Source of the DNA: Leptospira montravelensis
Lineage (GTDB): Bacteria; Spirochaetota; Leptospiria; Leptospirales; Leptospiraceae
DNA: 64,000 bases
Direction of reading: 5' to 3'
Assembly (NCBI RefSeq): GCF_004770045.1
Contig: NZ_RQFO01000011.1
Span: 124,001-188,000 of the forward strand
Part shown: positions 50,068 through 60,123 of the stretch, one piece after another
Layout: the number at the start of each line of letters is the position of its first letter
Numbering within the stretch: the stretch's first letter is position 1
Made by a program: the position numbers and the translations under genes
The notes under the pieces: model-generated
What the model saw: only the letters and a program-made list of their open reading frames with translations
Databases searched by the model: none
What the model was told of the DNA's origin: nothing

Positions 50068-52605
50068 TTAATACGTCAATGGGTTGTTACGTAAGAGCCA
50101 CCCCTGCTCGCCTGTTAGTTGTCCTTGGTCGGTAACACCATCTCCTGCCCAGAACATCAAATTGTATCCACCCGCATTGGTAAATCCCGTTCCAATACAT
50201 TCGTCAATATCAACAACATTATTGTTATAAACTGTATTAGCATACGAGGATGAGCAAGAAGGAGTATCGCGAATTGGATCACGAGCATTTAAACCAGTAG
50301 GAGAAAGGGAATTATAACCGCCTCTTTCGTTGATATGAAAAAGTCCCAAAAAGTGTCCGGCTTCGTGTGCCATTGTATTCCCAAGGAAGACCAAATCAGC
50401 ATTCGAGAGTAAACCTCCAGCGGATCCGGAAGATCTATGCGGTTCGATGAAGAGAATCATACCAGACTTTTTACTTCCTGTAACTCCTGGAAGGCCAGGA
50501 ATCCCTGAAGAAATTCCAAGAACACCTCCCACTTGGGTTTCATCCGCCGTTAGGTAAATGTTAAGTGATGTTGCTACTTGGGAAGAACCTGTTGATGTAT
50601 ATAGTTTTGTAAGGGAAGCTGTGACATTTCCCATATCATTATCCAAATTCGCTATGGTTTGAAATTCTGCTGCAGTCACAGTAGTGGCAGTAAACTGAAG
50701 GTCTATTTTAACAGAGTTTTGTGCATACACTTGGGTCATTCGATCCACTGCTGCTTGAATCCCTGCAACAGTTGGAGTCGCATAGGTTCCAGCAACAAAG
50801 ATCAAATTAACATTCAGTTTTTTGCGATATGTCCAAACTTTGTCCAACCCATTGGTGGAAGAAGTTCCCTCGGATGAAGTAAATGCTTGGTCTTCCAAAA
50901 GCATTGGATTACAACTGGACACCGTTGTGACTGTCGCATTGGTAGAAGCTAACGAAACAATTGTATTCGGTTCAAACTTTAGAGCAAATGTTAAGGATGG
51001 ATTGTATGTGGGAATCGCTTGTGCTCCATCTTCAAGTGACAAATAATCCGTAGAATAACGCGAATATGGTATCATTCCAGACATGGAAGTTGTACCGCGA
51101 GAATCTCTGCTACTCATAAGTGGATTACCATCATAATCATATAGATAACCCAATACTAGTCCCGATGAATTTGAATGTGGTTGGTTCATATAATATACAA
51201 TACTTGGCCTAGAAACAGTAGTGACTATATCTACTGTACTTCCCCAATATAAAGTTCCGCCATTGATGGCTTGAGAACCTGCATTTGAACTTTTGGTTAC
51301 GTTTGCAATGATTGGGCTACAGGGAGAAGATGGAACATTCCCGGTACCAGAGAGGTTCACTGTGTAAGTTCCTTCATTATTATCATTATTTGTGATTTGG
51401 AAAGTGGAGGTCCTTGCCCCAGCAGCTGTTGGTGTGAAACGAACTTTGAATGTCAAAGTAGAGCCTTCTAAAATAGTATTTGCAGAAGGTTGACTAACAA
51501 TCTCAAAATCAGATGCATTCCCACCAGTGATCAAAACTCTAGGAGTTCCTGTTAGGTTGAGTGTTGCATTCCCTTGGTTTTGGATTGTGACGGTTGTATC
51601 AGAGGTGCCAGTTCCTACTCGCACAGTCCCGAAAGATGCCATAGATCCACCGCTGGCAATATCCACGCTACCTACTTGTAAATTGATTTCTGGGGCTGGG
51701 GCTGCTGTACCCGTTCCTGAGAGATTGATCACAAAAGTAGCTTCATCCGCATCGTTCGAAAGGATGTTGAGTGCAGCAGTTTTCGTCCCTGTGGAACTTG
51801 GATTAAATCGCATTGTGAACGAACTATTCCCACCAGCAGCAACATTCAAAGGAAGTGTTCCTGGTGTAATTGTGAATTGGGACGTGTCTCCTGAAGCCAA
51901 TGTGATATTGGAAACATTCAACGCAGCAGTTCCTTGGTTGCGAATGTTGACTGTCACATTGGAACCGGAAAGACCTTCTTGTACGGAAGTAAATGTATAA
52001 GTATCACTACTAGTTTTCTCAACGTTTGCCACTGTTACTGAAATCTCAGGTGTTGGTACAGGAGTAGCAGTGCCAGTGATGTTGATTTGGAACGTTGGTG
52101 TTGTAGGATCGTTAGAAACAATCGAGATTTGCGCTGATTTAACTCCAACAGCTGCATTCGGGTTGAATTGGATGGTAAAATTCACTGTTTCATTTAGTTC
52201 TAATTCTAAATCAGAAGGTTGAACAATCACAAACATGGAAGCATCCGTTCCACTCTTCGTAATTGCTGGTGGACCAACTAAACTGAGTTTCTCTTTTCCG
52301 TAGTTTTTAATGGTGAATGTAACTGGGGTTCCTGAAGTACTAATGACTACAGATCCTAAGTTCGCTGTACCAGAATTGAAAATTTGACTTCCGTCTCGAA
52401 ATAATTGTAACTGTGGAGTTGCAGTTGGTGGTTCTGGAGGATTGGAAACGGTCTCTGGCGCTGCAGATGAACCTCCAAAACCTAACAAAGCAAAAGCAGC
52501 TCCTCCACCTCCACCGCCTCCAGCAGGGCAACCGATCGTAAATAATGATATAAATGTTAAGAATATTAGTAGATTCAGTTTATGATTCATAAGCAGTGTA
52601 CGCAT
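50068..52605 (-). CDS. Lipoprotein with choice-of-anchor D repeats and a metzincin protease domain
   Basis: An 845-residue lipoprotein (signal ending LFTIGC; a Gly-rich PAGGGGGGG stretch follows). Residues about 60-410 hold three repeats of about 110 residues of the ASPM-SPD-2-Hydin/choice-of-anchor D type (VTFTIKNYGKEKLSL, VTVNIRNQGTAALNV, VTIQNQGNATLNL; each ends in an SGTG/ITGTA-like turn). The C-terminal 350 residues include NTMAHEAGHFLGLFHI, the HExxHxxGxxH zinc motif of metzincins, and a downstream YNLMFW that can serve as the Met-turn. It is probably a surface protease. The start 52605 or 52590 is uncertain. Confidence 0.85.
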   Translation of the reverse strand: MRTLLMNHKLNLLIFLTFISLFTIGCPAGGGGGGGAAFALLGFGGSSAAPETVSNPPEPPTATPQLQLFRDGSQIFNSGTANLGSVVISTSGTPVTFTIKNYGKEKLSLVGPPAITKSGTDASMFVIVQPSDLELELNETVNFTIQFNPNAAVGVKSAQISIVSNDPTTPTFQINITGTATPVPTPEISVTVANVEKTSSDTYTFTSVQEGLSGSNVTVNIRNQGTAALNVSNITLASGDTSQFTITPGTLPLNVAAGGNSSFTMRFNPSSTGTKTAALNILSNDADEATFVINLSGTGTAAPAPEINLQVGSVDIASGGSMASFGTVRVGTGTSDTTVTIQNQGNATLNLTGTPRVLITGGNASDFEIVSQPSANTILEGSTLTFKVRFTPTAAGARTSTFQITNNDNNEGTYTVNLSGTGNVPSSPCSPIIANVTKSSNAGSQAINGGTLYWGSTVDIVTTVSRPSIVYYMNQPHSNSSGLVLGYLYDYDGNPLMSSRDSRGTTSMSGMIPYSRYSTDYLSLEDGAQAIPTYNPSLTFALKFEPNTIVSLASTNATVTTVSSCNPMLLEDQAFTSSEGTSSTNGLDKVWTYRKKLNVNLIFVAGTYATPTVAGIQAAVDRMTQVYAQNSVKIDLQFTATTVTAAEFQTIANLDNDMGNVTASLTKLYTSTGSSQVATSLNIYLTADETQVGGVLGISSGIPGLPGVTGSKKSGMILFIEPHRSSGSAGGLLSNADLVFLGNTMAHEAGHFLGLFHINERGGYNSLSPTGLNARDPIRDTPSCSSSYANTVYNNNVVDIDECIGTGFTNAGGYNLMFWAGDGVTDQGQLTGEQGWLLRNNPLTY

Positions 52606-52727
52606 AATTGTTTACCTATAATTTTTTAATACGAATTTCTTTCAACCGTACCTTTGCGTGTTTTGGAATTGGAAACCACGATAAATGTTTTTATAACGAA
52701 TTCAGAACGTGCATTCTGGTTGGTAAC

Positions 52728-52775
52728 AAAAAAAATAATTTTTGGGGACCAGTGAGACGATTCCATCCCTCACCC
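52728..52775 (-). terminator. Possible terminator after the lipoprotein gene at 52795
   Basis: On the minus strand GTGAG and CTCAC pair across about 12 bases in a GC-rich region, followed by CCCC and a long AT tract with a T run. It lies 20 bp after the stop of the minus-strand gene 52795-53421. Confidence 0.35.
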
Positions 52776-52794
52776 GCTACCCCTAGTTTGGCGG

Positions 52795-53421
52795 TCAGTC
52801 TTCTTCAGGCGGACTCACCATACCATTTTTAGGGATTTCCTTACGATGACGAATGTCATTTTCGCACTCCAAATGCCTGTAAGACGATAGAGAGGGAATG
52901 GTTTTGTCAGTAATTTTGCTATGATCGAGATCGTATTCCCAGTATTTGGTGAGGTTCCCTTGCCAATCATATGGAACCATTTTGTAAAATAAAAAATCTT
53001 TTGTTGGGAAAGATTTTGTTTGTTGGATCTCCAAATGTAATATCCCTTGAAAAAAATTCGGGATAGGGAAAAAATACAAACAACCAACAAGTAACATTTC
53101 TTCGTTGTATTCCGATTTCGTAGAAAGAGGCAAAAAAAATGGTTCCTTTGGTTTTGCTAGCGGAAGTGGAAATATACGTAACCTTTGTTTTGTGGTATCT
53201 TTGTTATTTTCGAATGTTAAGTTCACAGAAATTTCTTCTACATTCCCTATGGATTGGTCTTTGCCTCGAACCAATCGTAAGACTAAATAACTTTCTTTAT
53301 CCTCCAAGTTTGTGGGAGAAATTGGAATACTTTTCTCTTTCTCTAAAATAGAATTTGTTATACAATTTGAGTCAAAAAGAAACAGAAGAAGTAAAAAACC
53401 AAAGGAGAAAGATCGATTCAT
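52795..53421 (-). CDS. Hypothetical lipoprotein
   Basis: The product from ATG 53421 begins MNRSFSFGFLLLLFLFDSNC, a good lipoprotein signal with Cys20 after DSN. In-frame ATGs further out (53454, 53439) would lengthen the N-terminus by up to 11 residues. The mature 190 residues are hydrophilic, with aromatic-rich strands (ESYLVLRLVRGKDQSIGNVE, EEMLLVGCLYFFPIPN) suggesting a beta sandwich. I recognise no family. It is divergent from the membrane protein at 53468. Confidence 0.6.
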   Translation of the reverse strand: MNRSFSFGFLLLLFLFDSNCITNSILEKEKSIPISPTNLEDKESYLVLRLVRGKDQSIGNVEEISVNLTFENNKDTTKQRLRIFPLPLAKPKEPFFLPLSTKSEYNEEMLLVGCLYFFPIPNFFQGILHLEIQQTKSFPTKDFLFYKMVPYDWQGNLTKYWEYDLDHSKITDKTIPSLSSYRHLECENDIRHRKEIPKNGMVSPPEED

Positions 53422-53467
53422 CCAACTTACTGATTGCATTCCCTTTTGTTTCATGTTAAAATCAAGT

Positions 53468-54205
53468 ATGGTATACTACTTAATTCTCACAACCATTCCT
53501 ATAGCCATCATTTCGGCATTTTTTATCCATTGGTATACGTTACAAGGGGAAACAAATCCACTCAAACGTTTAGAACTTTCCCGTGGAATTTATCTAGGTT
53601 TTTCCTTTCAAATCCTACTTTTTGCTTGGTTATTATTCCAACTGGGTCATGCGCGATTTTCTTACCCTTTATATGCCATAGGATTTTCTTTTTTAGGAGA
53701 TTGGTTTAACCTTCAATTTCCGATTGCCACAAAACAAATGGAAGATCCGGTCCTTGGTGGAATTTTTAGTTTTGCCATCGCCCAAGTTTTCTTTTTGTTA
53801 TCCTTTTGGAAATTAACCACCTGGAATGAAATATATACGGGTGTATTGCCTTATGCGGTAACCATTGTTTTATTGATTTTACCAGCGCTCATTTTTTATT
53901 TTAGAGTGTACAATCCCAATCGTTCCAAATGGGTCATGGCCTCTGCGTTTGTTTATGGATTGGTTTTGTGTTTTTTTGTATCCTTATGTTTTAACGCCTA
54001 TCTAGTATTTGGTGGAGTTTGGATTTATTTAGCCATAGGAGCCGGTTTTTTCCTTCTCTCTGATGCTGTGATGGGAGAAACAACGATCAATGGAACAAGG
54101 CACCCTAGGTGGGAATTTCAAGTTCCTTGGGTCACCTACTTGATTGCCCAAAGTTTTTTACTCGTGGGATTCTTTTTAGTTTCTCATACAAGGCATTTAG
54201 GTTAA
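53468..54205 (+). CDS. YhhN-like (lysoplasmalogenase family?) integral membrane protein
   Basis: About 245 residues from ATG 53468 (53453 is an alternative) with eight likely membrane helices. FSFLGDWFNLQF and GAGFFLLSDAVMGE contain two acidic motifs (GD and SD) spaced as in the YhhN/TMEM86 family, whose members hydrolyse lysoplasmalogens or act on sterol-like lipids. The match is by these motifs and the helix count only. The start is close to that of the divergent lipoprotein gene. Confidence 0.5.
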   Translation: MVYYLILTTIPIAIISAFFIHWYTLQGETNPLKRLELSRGIYLGFSFQILLFAWLLFQLGHARFSYPLYAIGFSFLGDWFNLQFPIATKQMEDPVLGGIFSFAIAQVFFLLSFWKLTTWNEIYTGVLPYAVTIVLLILPALIFYFRVYNPNRSKWVMASAFVYGLVLCFFVSLCFNAYLVFGGVWIYLAIGAGFFLLSDAVMGETTINGTRHPRWEFQVPWVTYLIAQSFLLVGFFLVSHTRHLG

Positions 54206-54255
54206 AGAAAACCAAATAAGTATCTATTCGTTTTTTTAGAATTATATTTCAGAAA

Positions 54256-55107
54256 TTACGACAAATCATTGTTTGGTGAAACAAGTTTGGACTGTTCCCA
54301 GGCAATGATCATTCGTTTTCGATTCGGATCCCACCTGTATCCGCCAAACAAACCTGAGGTTTGGATCACACGATGACAAGGGATAAGGTAGGCAATGGGA
54401 TTTTTACCGATTGCGGTTCCCACAGCCCTTTGCGCAGATGGTTGCCCTATCGTCGCGGCAATGTCTCCATAAGTGAAAAGACTTCCCATTGGTATTTTTA
54501 ATAAAGATTTCCAAACTTTAAATTGGAATTCTGTTCCATAAAGATAAAGGGGAATAGGAGTTTCGGGAATTATAAATTTTTGAAAGTAATCTTTTAATTT
54601 TTGGTGTTCCTTAGATTCCCCTTCTTTCCAAATCGCATTTGGAAATTCTTTTTTAGAATCTTTGATCCCTTGTTCCAGTGTATCAATAAATTGAAGGGAT
54701 TGGATTCCTCGTTCTGATGAAACTAAAAGAATATCTCCAAAAGAAGAAGGAAATACTTCATATTGTAAAATCAATCCTTCCCCTCCTCGTTTGAATTCAC
54801 CAGGAGTCATGGCTTCTAGTTTAACAAATAAATCATGTAACCTTCCTGTGCTGGATAATCCTAGAGAATACGTTGTATCCAAAAGATTTGATTCTTTTAG
54901 CAGCTGTTTGGCGTGTGTTACAGTCACAAATTGTAAAAACTCCTTTGGTGAAACACCAGCCCAAGTCCGAAATACTTTTTGAAAATGGAAGGGACTTAAA
55001 GAAACTCGTTCAGCCAAAACATCTAAATTGGGTTGTTCTTCAAAATGTTCCAAAACATATTCGATGGAGTTTTTTATGATTTCGTAGTGTTTGTGATTGG
55101 AATCCAC
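54256..55107 (-). CDS. AraC-type domain fused to O6-alkylguanine-DNA alkyltransferase (Ogt-like)
   Basis: A 283-residue fusion. Residues about 10-110 are an AraC-type DNA-binding domain (VLAERVSLSPFHFQKVFRTWAGVSPKEFLQFV; second helix-turn-helix with LLDTTYSLGLSSTGRLHDLF). Residues 115-275 are an alkyltransferase with IPCHRVIQTSGLFGGYRW, where the cysteine accepts the alkyl group. This is the E. coli Ada layout without its N-terminal zinc/methyl-phosphotriester domain, so a different sensing mechanism, or none, is expected. It repairs O6-methylguanine. Confidence 0.93.
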   Translation of the reverse strand: MDSNHKHYEIIKNSIEYVLEHFEEQPNLDVLAERVSLSPFHFQKVFRTWAGVSPKEFLQFVTVTHAKQLLKESNLLDTTYSLGLSSTGRLHDLFVKLEAMTPGEFKRGGEGLILQYEVFPSSFGDILLVSSERGIQSLQFIDTLEQGIKDSKKEFPNAIWKEGESKEHQKLKDYFQKFIIPETPIPLYLYGTEFQFKVWKSLLKIPMGSLFTYGDIAATIGQPSAQRAVGTAIGKNPIAYLIPCHRVIQTSGLFGGYRWDPNRKRMIIAWEQSKLVSPNNDLS

Positions 55108-55181
55108 AAGGAAATCTTAACGAATTCGATGGATCTTGGAAACCCGATTCTTGTGATTTCAGAAAATAAAATACAAATTGT

Positions 55182-57692
55182 TTGATTTTTTCTTTAGGAA
55201 TCCTACCCTCTTCCATAAGTATAAAAGTGTCACCTCCTTTGGATCCATTCCCAGTACTCACCGCCTTACAATCCATTGTCGATTCGATACAAACAAATCC
55301 TGTCACCATCTTAGATGCTCCACCAGGGACAGGAAAAACTACGGCTCTCCCAATAGAACTTTTGCGAGCGGGCGTTTCCTCAGGGAAAAAAATCTGTATT
55401 TTAGAACCTAGACGAATTGCCGCTAAAAATGCCGCTAAAAGGATTAGCCAAACATTAAATGAAAACCTGGGCGATACGGTCGGTTACAGGGTTCGGTTTG
55501 ATACAAAGGTTGGAAATAATACAAAAATTGAATTTCTCACAGATGGGATTTTAACTAAAATTCTTCTCTCTGACCCAGAACTTAAAGATTACGGACTCGT
55601 TGTCTTTGATGAATTTCATGAAAGGCGAATGGATTCTGATCTTTGTTTTGCTTTGGCGAGACGAACCCAAGAAGTCTTTCGTAATGATTTAAAAATCCTC
55701 GTTATGTCAGCCACTTTAGACGGACAAAATTTTGAATCACTAGGGATCCGGTCAAAACCTATTGAAGTTCGGGCGGTCACCCACCCTCTGGAAATTTTTC
55801 ATATGGGAGATTCCAATAAAAATACAAATCAAAGATTATTGGATCTGATTCCCAAAGCCGTAGAACAAACAGAAGGTGATATCCTTGTTTTTTTATCAGG
55901 AAAAAAAGAAATTCTTGATTTAAGGAATAGTTTGGAATCCATTCCTGGCATCAAATCTAACGCGAGTGTATTAGGATTATACGGTGATATGGATTTAGCC
56001 GACCAAGAAAAAATCTTTTTACCTTCTTTGCCTGGAAAAAAGAAAATCATACTTTCTACAAATATTGCCGAGTCTTCCGTTACCATTCCAGGAGTTCGCA
56101 TTGTATTTGATTCCGGTTATGAAAAACACCTCCACTTCGATTCTGAATCAGGTGTTTCTCATTTAATCAAAGAACGTATTAGTTTAAGTAGTGCCAAACA
56201 ACGGGCAGGGCGAGCCGCAAGAGAAGGAAAAGGTTTAGTTTACCGACTTTGGTCAAAGGAAGAAGAAAATTCTTTTTTAGATCGGACCAAACCAGAGATC
56301 CTATCTGGCGATATTGATCGTTTGGTTTTAGAAATTAAGTCATGGGGAGAAGAAATCCAACAGTTGACTTTTTTAGACCCACCTAACAAAGGATCAGTGA
56401 TTCAAAGTATAACCAGATTGAAACTCCTTGGTTGTTTGGATTCCCAAGAGAACCTTACCTCAATAGGAAAAGAATGTTTAAGATACCCTCTACCAATACG
56501 ACTAGGGAAAATATTGTCTATCCTACCCAAAGAAAAAGAAAATCTAATTGCCGACATAGTCTCGTTAGTTGGTAAAGAAAATACGGGGACAGTGGCAAAA
56601 AACTTTTCAGACGAGACTTCGCCCTCTCCATTTTCCTATGATTTAAAGGCAGTTTATGAGCAAATCTTGCGTATTTACAGGGAAAAAACTGACTTTTCTG
56701 TTATAAAACCAAATCAAAATCGACTTTATTATTTGTCCTCTGGATTCCCGGATCGAATCGCAAAAGGTAAAGTGGGAGGAGGGAAAAGTTTTAAACTTTC
56801 CAATGGGAAACTCGCCACCTTAAACACAACATCCATCCAAATCCCAGAATATATTATAGTTTTAGATACTTTTTCTTTCGGCCAAGAAATTTACATCACA
56901 CAGTATCTTCCAATCGAAGAAATAGAAATTGAGAAATATTTTTCCAATCTCATATCAATCAAGGTTGTTTCAGATCAAAGAACCAACCAAAGAGGGGAAT
57001 CATTTCTTGTTGTCAAAGAGGAAAGAAATTTAGGAGATTTGGTCTTAGATTCCAAAGAAACAAACCATCCAAACCAAGAGATACTGAGTTTGGCACTGGA
57101 AGGATATCTAAATCAATCTTCCCTAGAGGAAGAATGGAAAAAAAATCAGGAGTTAATCCAATTCTACAACCGTGTGAAATTTTTAGAACGACATGAAGTT
57201 CTTAATACAAAAACAGATTTCAACCATTTAAAACAAAATTTCAAAGAATGGTTATTTCCTTTTATCAATTTTGATTCTGGAAAACTTTCTTTAGACAGAC
57301 TCCCTTATTTGGAAGCATTCAAATCCTATGTGGGATATGAAAACTTGAGTTTGATTGATTCAGAGGCGCCAATATCCATCCAAGTTCCTTCAGGATCTAA
57401 AATCCCATTGCATTATGATGGAATCGAACCTGAACTTCATGTCAAATTACAAGAGTTATTTGGACTAAAATCCTTGCCGAAACTGGCAAAGGGGAAGGTA
57501 AACATTCTCATTCACCTACTCTCCCCTGCAAGAAGGCCAGTGCAAATTACCAAAGATTTAGAAAGTTTCTGGAACCAGGGATACCATGAGGTAAAAAAAG
57601 AGTTAAAGGGAAGGTATCCGAAACATCCGTGGCCTGACAAACCTTGGGAAGCAGTTCCTACCAAACATTTAAATCACACCAAACGTTCGTAA
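55182..57692 (+). CDS. hrpB: ATP-dependent DEAH-box helicase HrpB
   Basis: An 836-residue DEAH-box helicase. Motif I is ILDAPPGTGKTTALPIELL, motif II VVFDEFHERRMDSDL, motif III VMSATLDGQNFE, and motifs V and VI ILSTNIAESSVTIPGVR and SLSSAKQRAGRAAREGKG. The winged-helix and C-terminal HrpB-specific parts follow, ending in PVQITKDLESFWNQGYHEVKKELKGRYPKHPWPDKPWEA, a signature of HrpB. Start is uncertain: TTG 55182 or GTG 55227, in frame. Its tail overlaps the convergent STAS gene by 19 bp. Its function in bacteria is unclear. Confidence 0.93.
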   Translation: MIFSLGILPSSISIKVSPPLDPFPVLTALQSIVDSIQTNPVTILDAPPGTGKTTALPIELLRAGVSSGKKICILEPRRIAAKNAAKRISQTLNENLGDTVGYRVRFDTKVGNNTKIEFLTDGILTKILLSDPELKDYGLVVFDEFHERRMDSDLCFALARRTQEVFRNDLKILVMSATLDGQNFESLGIRSKPIEVRAVTHPLEIFHMGDSNKNTNQRLLDLIPKAVEQTEGDILVFLSGKKEILDLRNSLESIPGIKSNASVLGLYGDMDLADQEKIFLPSLPGKKKIILSTNIAESSVTIPGVRIVFDSGYEKHLHFDSESGVSHLIKERISLSSAKQRAGRAAREGKGLVYRLWSKEEENSFLDRTKPEILSGDIDRLVLEIKSWGEEIQQLTFLDPPNKGSVIQSITRLKLLGCLDSQENLTSIGKECLRYPLPIRLGKILSILPKEKENLIADIVSLVGKENTGTVAKNFSDETSPSPFSYDLKAVYEQILRIYREKTDFSVIKPNQNRLYYLSSGFPDRIAKGKVGGGKSFKLSNGKLATLNTTSIQIPEYIIVLDTFSFGQEIYITQYLPIEEIEIEKYFSNLISIKVVSDQRTNQRGESFLVVKEERNLGDLVLDSKETNHPNQEILSLALEGYLNQSSLEEEWKKNQELIQFYNRVKFLERHEVLNTKTDFNHLKQNFKEWLFPFINFDSGKLSLDRLPYLEAFKSYVGYENLSLIDSEAPISIQVPSGSKIPLHYDGIEPELHVKLQELFGLKSLPKLAKGKVNILIHLLSPARRPVQITKDLESFWNQGYHEVKKELKGRYPKHPWPDKPWEAVPTKHLNHTKRS

Positions 57693-58153
57693 GTGGAGAC
57701 CCAACCTTTTTTATTCACAAAAAATTTAATTTTGCAACTAGGGCAGAGGTAATCTCCCGCTAGTTTCCAACGAAGGAGAGTTTGGCACTCAGGGCAATGG
57801 ATGGTTTTTTCTTCCGACTTGGGGGTAAGTTCGTTTGCAGGAGTTTCGTTTAAAATCAGAGATTCTAGAGAATGGATACAATCAGATTCCGTTGGATATA
57901 AAACGAGAAGGGAAGAAACTTCCTCGGAATCCGGCACTGTCAGCCCAAATCCGGCGACATGGGAGCCTGTTTCTTTGCAGCGTTCAGCCATCTTTCTGAT
58001 GAATTCCAGACCCACTTCCGTAACTTCTTCGACTTCCGAAAAATCAAGGCAAAAAAGAGAGGGGGAAAGCGTTTCCTCTTTCAATTTTAAATAGAGTTCG
58101 GAGCCAATTTCCGCAGAAAATGTTCCCGCTAAGCGGAAAAGAAGTGATTTCAA
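57674..58153 (-). CDS. STAS-domain protein with C-terminal zinc ribbon
   Basis: A 159-residue protein. Residues about 1-105 look like a STAS domain (CLDFSEVEEVTEVGLEFIRKMAERCKE; DFSEVEEVTEVG is the usual loop before the helix with the phosphorylatable residue, though a serine at the switch position is not clear). Residues about 118-150 have HCPECQTLLRWKLAGDYLCPSCKIKF, a CxxC-CxxC zinc ribbon. STAS domains act in partner switches with SpoIIE phosphatases such as those at 16605 and 36876, so a regulatory link is possible. The zinc ribbon is unusual for the family. Confidence 0.8.
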   Translation of the reverse strand: MKSLLFRLAGTFSAEIGSELYLKLKEETLSPSLFCLDFSEVEEVTEVGLEFIRKMAERCKETGSHVAGFGLTVPDSEEVSSLLVLYPTESDCIHSLESLILNETPANELTPKSEEKTIHCPECQTLLRWKLAGDYLCPSCKIKFFVNKKGWVSTYERLV

Positions 58154-58236
58154 ACAGGTTTTTCCTCTTTTCTATTCTTCGGAAGAGATTCTGTATTTAC
58201 AAGGAATTTTGTTCCAAATACCCTTATTTATCAGAT

Positions 58237-60123
58237 ATGAAATCGATTCCGAGACGATACTGGGTTTTTCCTGTAGACATACTCTTTATGTTCTTGTCGT
58301 ATTTTCTCGCACACCTTGTGCGTTTTGAAAATATACGATTTTTAGATAATTATCCAGACTTTTGGGTCTGTGCCACAATCGTTGTGGTTTCGCGCAGTTT
58401 GGTTTTTTTATTTTCTGGAATATACAGATCTCTTTGGTCCTATGCTTCCTTACACGATCTACTCGCAATCATCAAGGCAACGGTTTTATCGTCTCTAGTT
58501 TCCACTCTTGCCCTACTTTTTTATAATCGATTCTATCAACTCTCACGAATGGTGCCTATTTTAGACACACTCATATTACTCGGGTTTTTATGTTTGCGAA
58601 GTTTGAGTTGGAGGATGTTAAGAGAACAAATTTTTAGTTCTGAAAAATCCAAACGAGGAACACCTGTGATTCTCGTTGGTGCCGGAAAACTCGGTAGTTC
58701 TTTCTTAACAGAGATCAGGCGAAATGTTGACTTAGATTACCAACCCATTGGATTTTTAGATGATAACCTTTCCAAAAAAGGTGGATACATCCAAGGAGTT
58801 CCCATTCTAGGATCCACAGACGAAATTGGTAAAGTTCTTGTTCAATACGGTGTAAAAAAAGTGATTATGACCGTACCCCAACCTGACGGGCGTGTGGTGA
58901 GTAAACTCAAAAAAGAATGTGAAGGTGCCGGTGTTGATTTTAAAATTTTACCAACGTTTGGTGAGTATTTATCGGCAAAACCAAATATTACACAACTTCG
59001 TGAAGTGCAAGTGGAAGACCTTTTAGGCAGGCCCACAGTCGATTTAGAAATTGAATCCATTCGATCTTATTTAGAGAAACGTGTCATCCTTGTTACTGGC
59101 GCTGGTGGTTCCATCGGTTCAGAAATTTGTAGGCAAGTGGCTCTTTTTAAACCAAGTGTACTTGTTATTTTAGATGCCGCCGAAACTCCGTTATACGAAA
59201 TTGATTATGAACTTAGAAAAAGTTTTGCTGATTTAAATATTGATATTCGGCCTGTTGTAGCTGATGTCAAAAACCTTTCTCGTATTTCTGCCGTTTTTGA
59301 AGAACATCGCCCTTCTGTGGTTTTTCATTCGGCTGCATACAAACATGTTCCTATGATGGAAATCAATCCATCAGAAGCAGTTTTAAATAACGTAATGGGA
59401 ACTAAAAATGTAGCAGACGTTTGTCGCCTCATTGGTGTGGATCGTTTTGTTCTCATTTCTACTGACAAAGCTGTAAATCCTGTTAACGTAATGGGAGCTT
59501 CAAAACGTGCCGCCGAAATTTACCTGCAACATATTTCTCAAAATTCAAGGACTAAATTCATTACAGTTCGATTTGGGAACGTCCTCGGTTCTAATGGAAG
59601 TGTGATCCCACGTTTCAGAGAACAAATCAAACGTGGTGGTCCAGTTACTGTGACTCATCCGGAAGTCATTCGATACTTTATGACCATCCCTGAAGCCACA
59701 CAACTTGTGTTACAGGCTGGAAGTATGGGAGAACATGGAGAAATTTTCCTTTTGGATATGGGAGAACCTGTCAAAATTTTATCTTTAGCAGAAGAGATGA
59801 TTCGTCTTTCAGGTTATACTCCTCACAAAGATATTGCCATTGAGTTTTCTGGGCTACGTCCAGGTGAAAAGTTATACGAAGAACTTCTCCTAAACCAAGA
59901 AGGGATTAAAAAAACTCACCATCCAAAAATTCGAATTGCTGCCCCTTTAGAAAACTATAACCTACTTCTTTTCCAGAACAAACTAAACCGATTATTTTCG
60001 CTTGCAAAAGCCAATAAAAATAGAGAAATTTTCGGAGCATTCAAAGACATTATCCCTGAATATAAAATCCACGATGAATATATCGAGTGGGAAAAAACTT
60101 CACATGGTAAAAGGAATTTATGA
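58237..60123 (+). CDS. Nucleotide-sugar epimerase/dehydratase with membrane anchor (CapD/WbpM family)
   Basis: The start MKSIPRRYWVFPVDILFMFL at 58237 is preferred. The 628-residue protein has four membrane helices in the first 125 residues, a CoA-binding-like/Rossmann domain (VILVGAGKLGSSFLTEI, about 145), and a short-chain dehydrogenase domain from about 285: VILVTGAGGSIGSEICRQVA, then FHSAAYKHVPMMEINPSEA, STDKAVNPVNVMGASKRAAE. This is the WbpM/CapD type that converts UDP-GlcNAc or relatives into deoxy-keto sugars for glycans. It overlaps the SspB-like gene by 4 bp (ATGA). Confidence 0.92.
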   Translation: MKSIPRRYWVFPVDILFMFLSYFLAHLVRFENIRFLDNYPDFWVCATIVVVSRSLVFLFSGIYRSLWSYASLHDLLAIIKATVLSSLVSTLALLFYNRFYQLSRMVPILDTLILLGFLCLRSLSWRMLREQIFSSEKSKRGTPVILVGAGKLGSSFLTEIRRNVDLDYQPIGFLDDNLSKKGGYIQGVPILGSTDEIGKVLVQYGVKKVIMTVPQPDGRVVSKLKKECEGAGVDFKILPTFGEYLSAKPNITQLREVQVEDLLGRPTVDLEIESIRSYLEKRVILVTGAGGSIGSEICRQVALFKPSVLVILDAAETPLYEIDYELRKSFADLNIDIRPVVADVKNLSRISAVFEEHRPSVVFHSAAYKHVPMMEINPSEAVLNNVMGTKNVADVCRLIGVDRFVLISTDKAVNPVNVMGASKRAAEIYLQHISQNSRTKFITVRFGNVLGSNGSVIPRFREQIKRGGPVTVTHPEVIRYFMTIPEATQLVLQAGSMGEHGEIFLLDMGEPVKILSLAEEMIRLSGYTPHKDIAIEFSGLRPGEKLYEELLLNQEGIKKTHHPKIRIAAPLENYNLLLFQNKLNRLFSLAKANKNREIFGAFKDIIPEYKIHDEYIEWEKTSHGKRNL

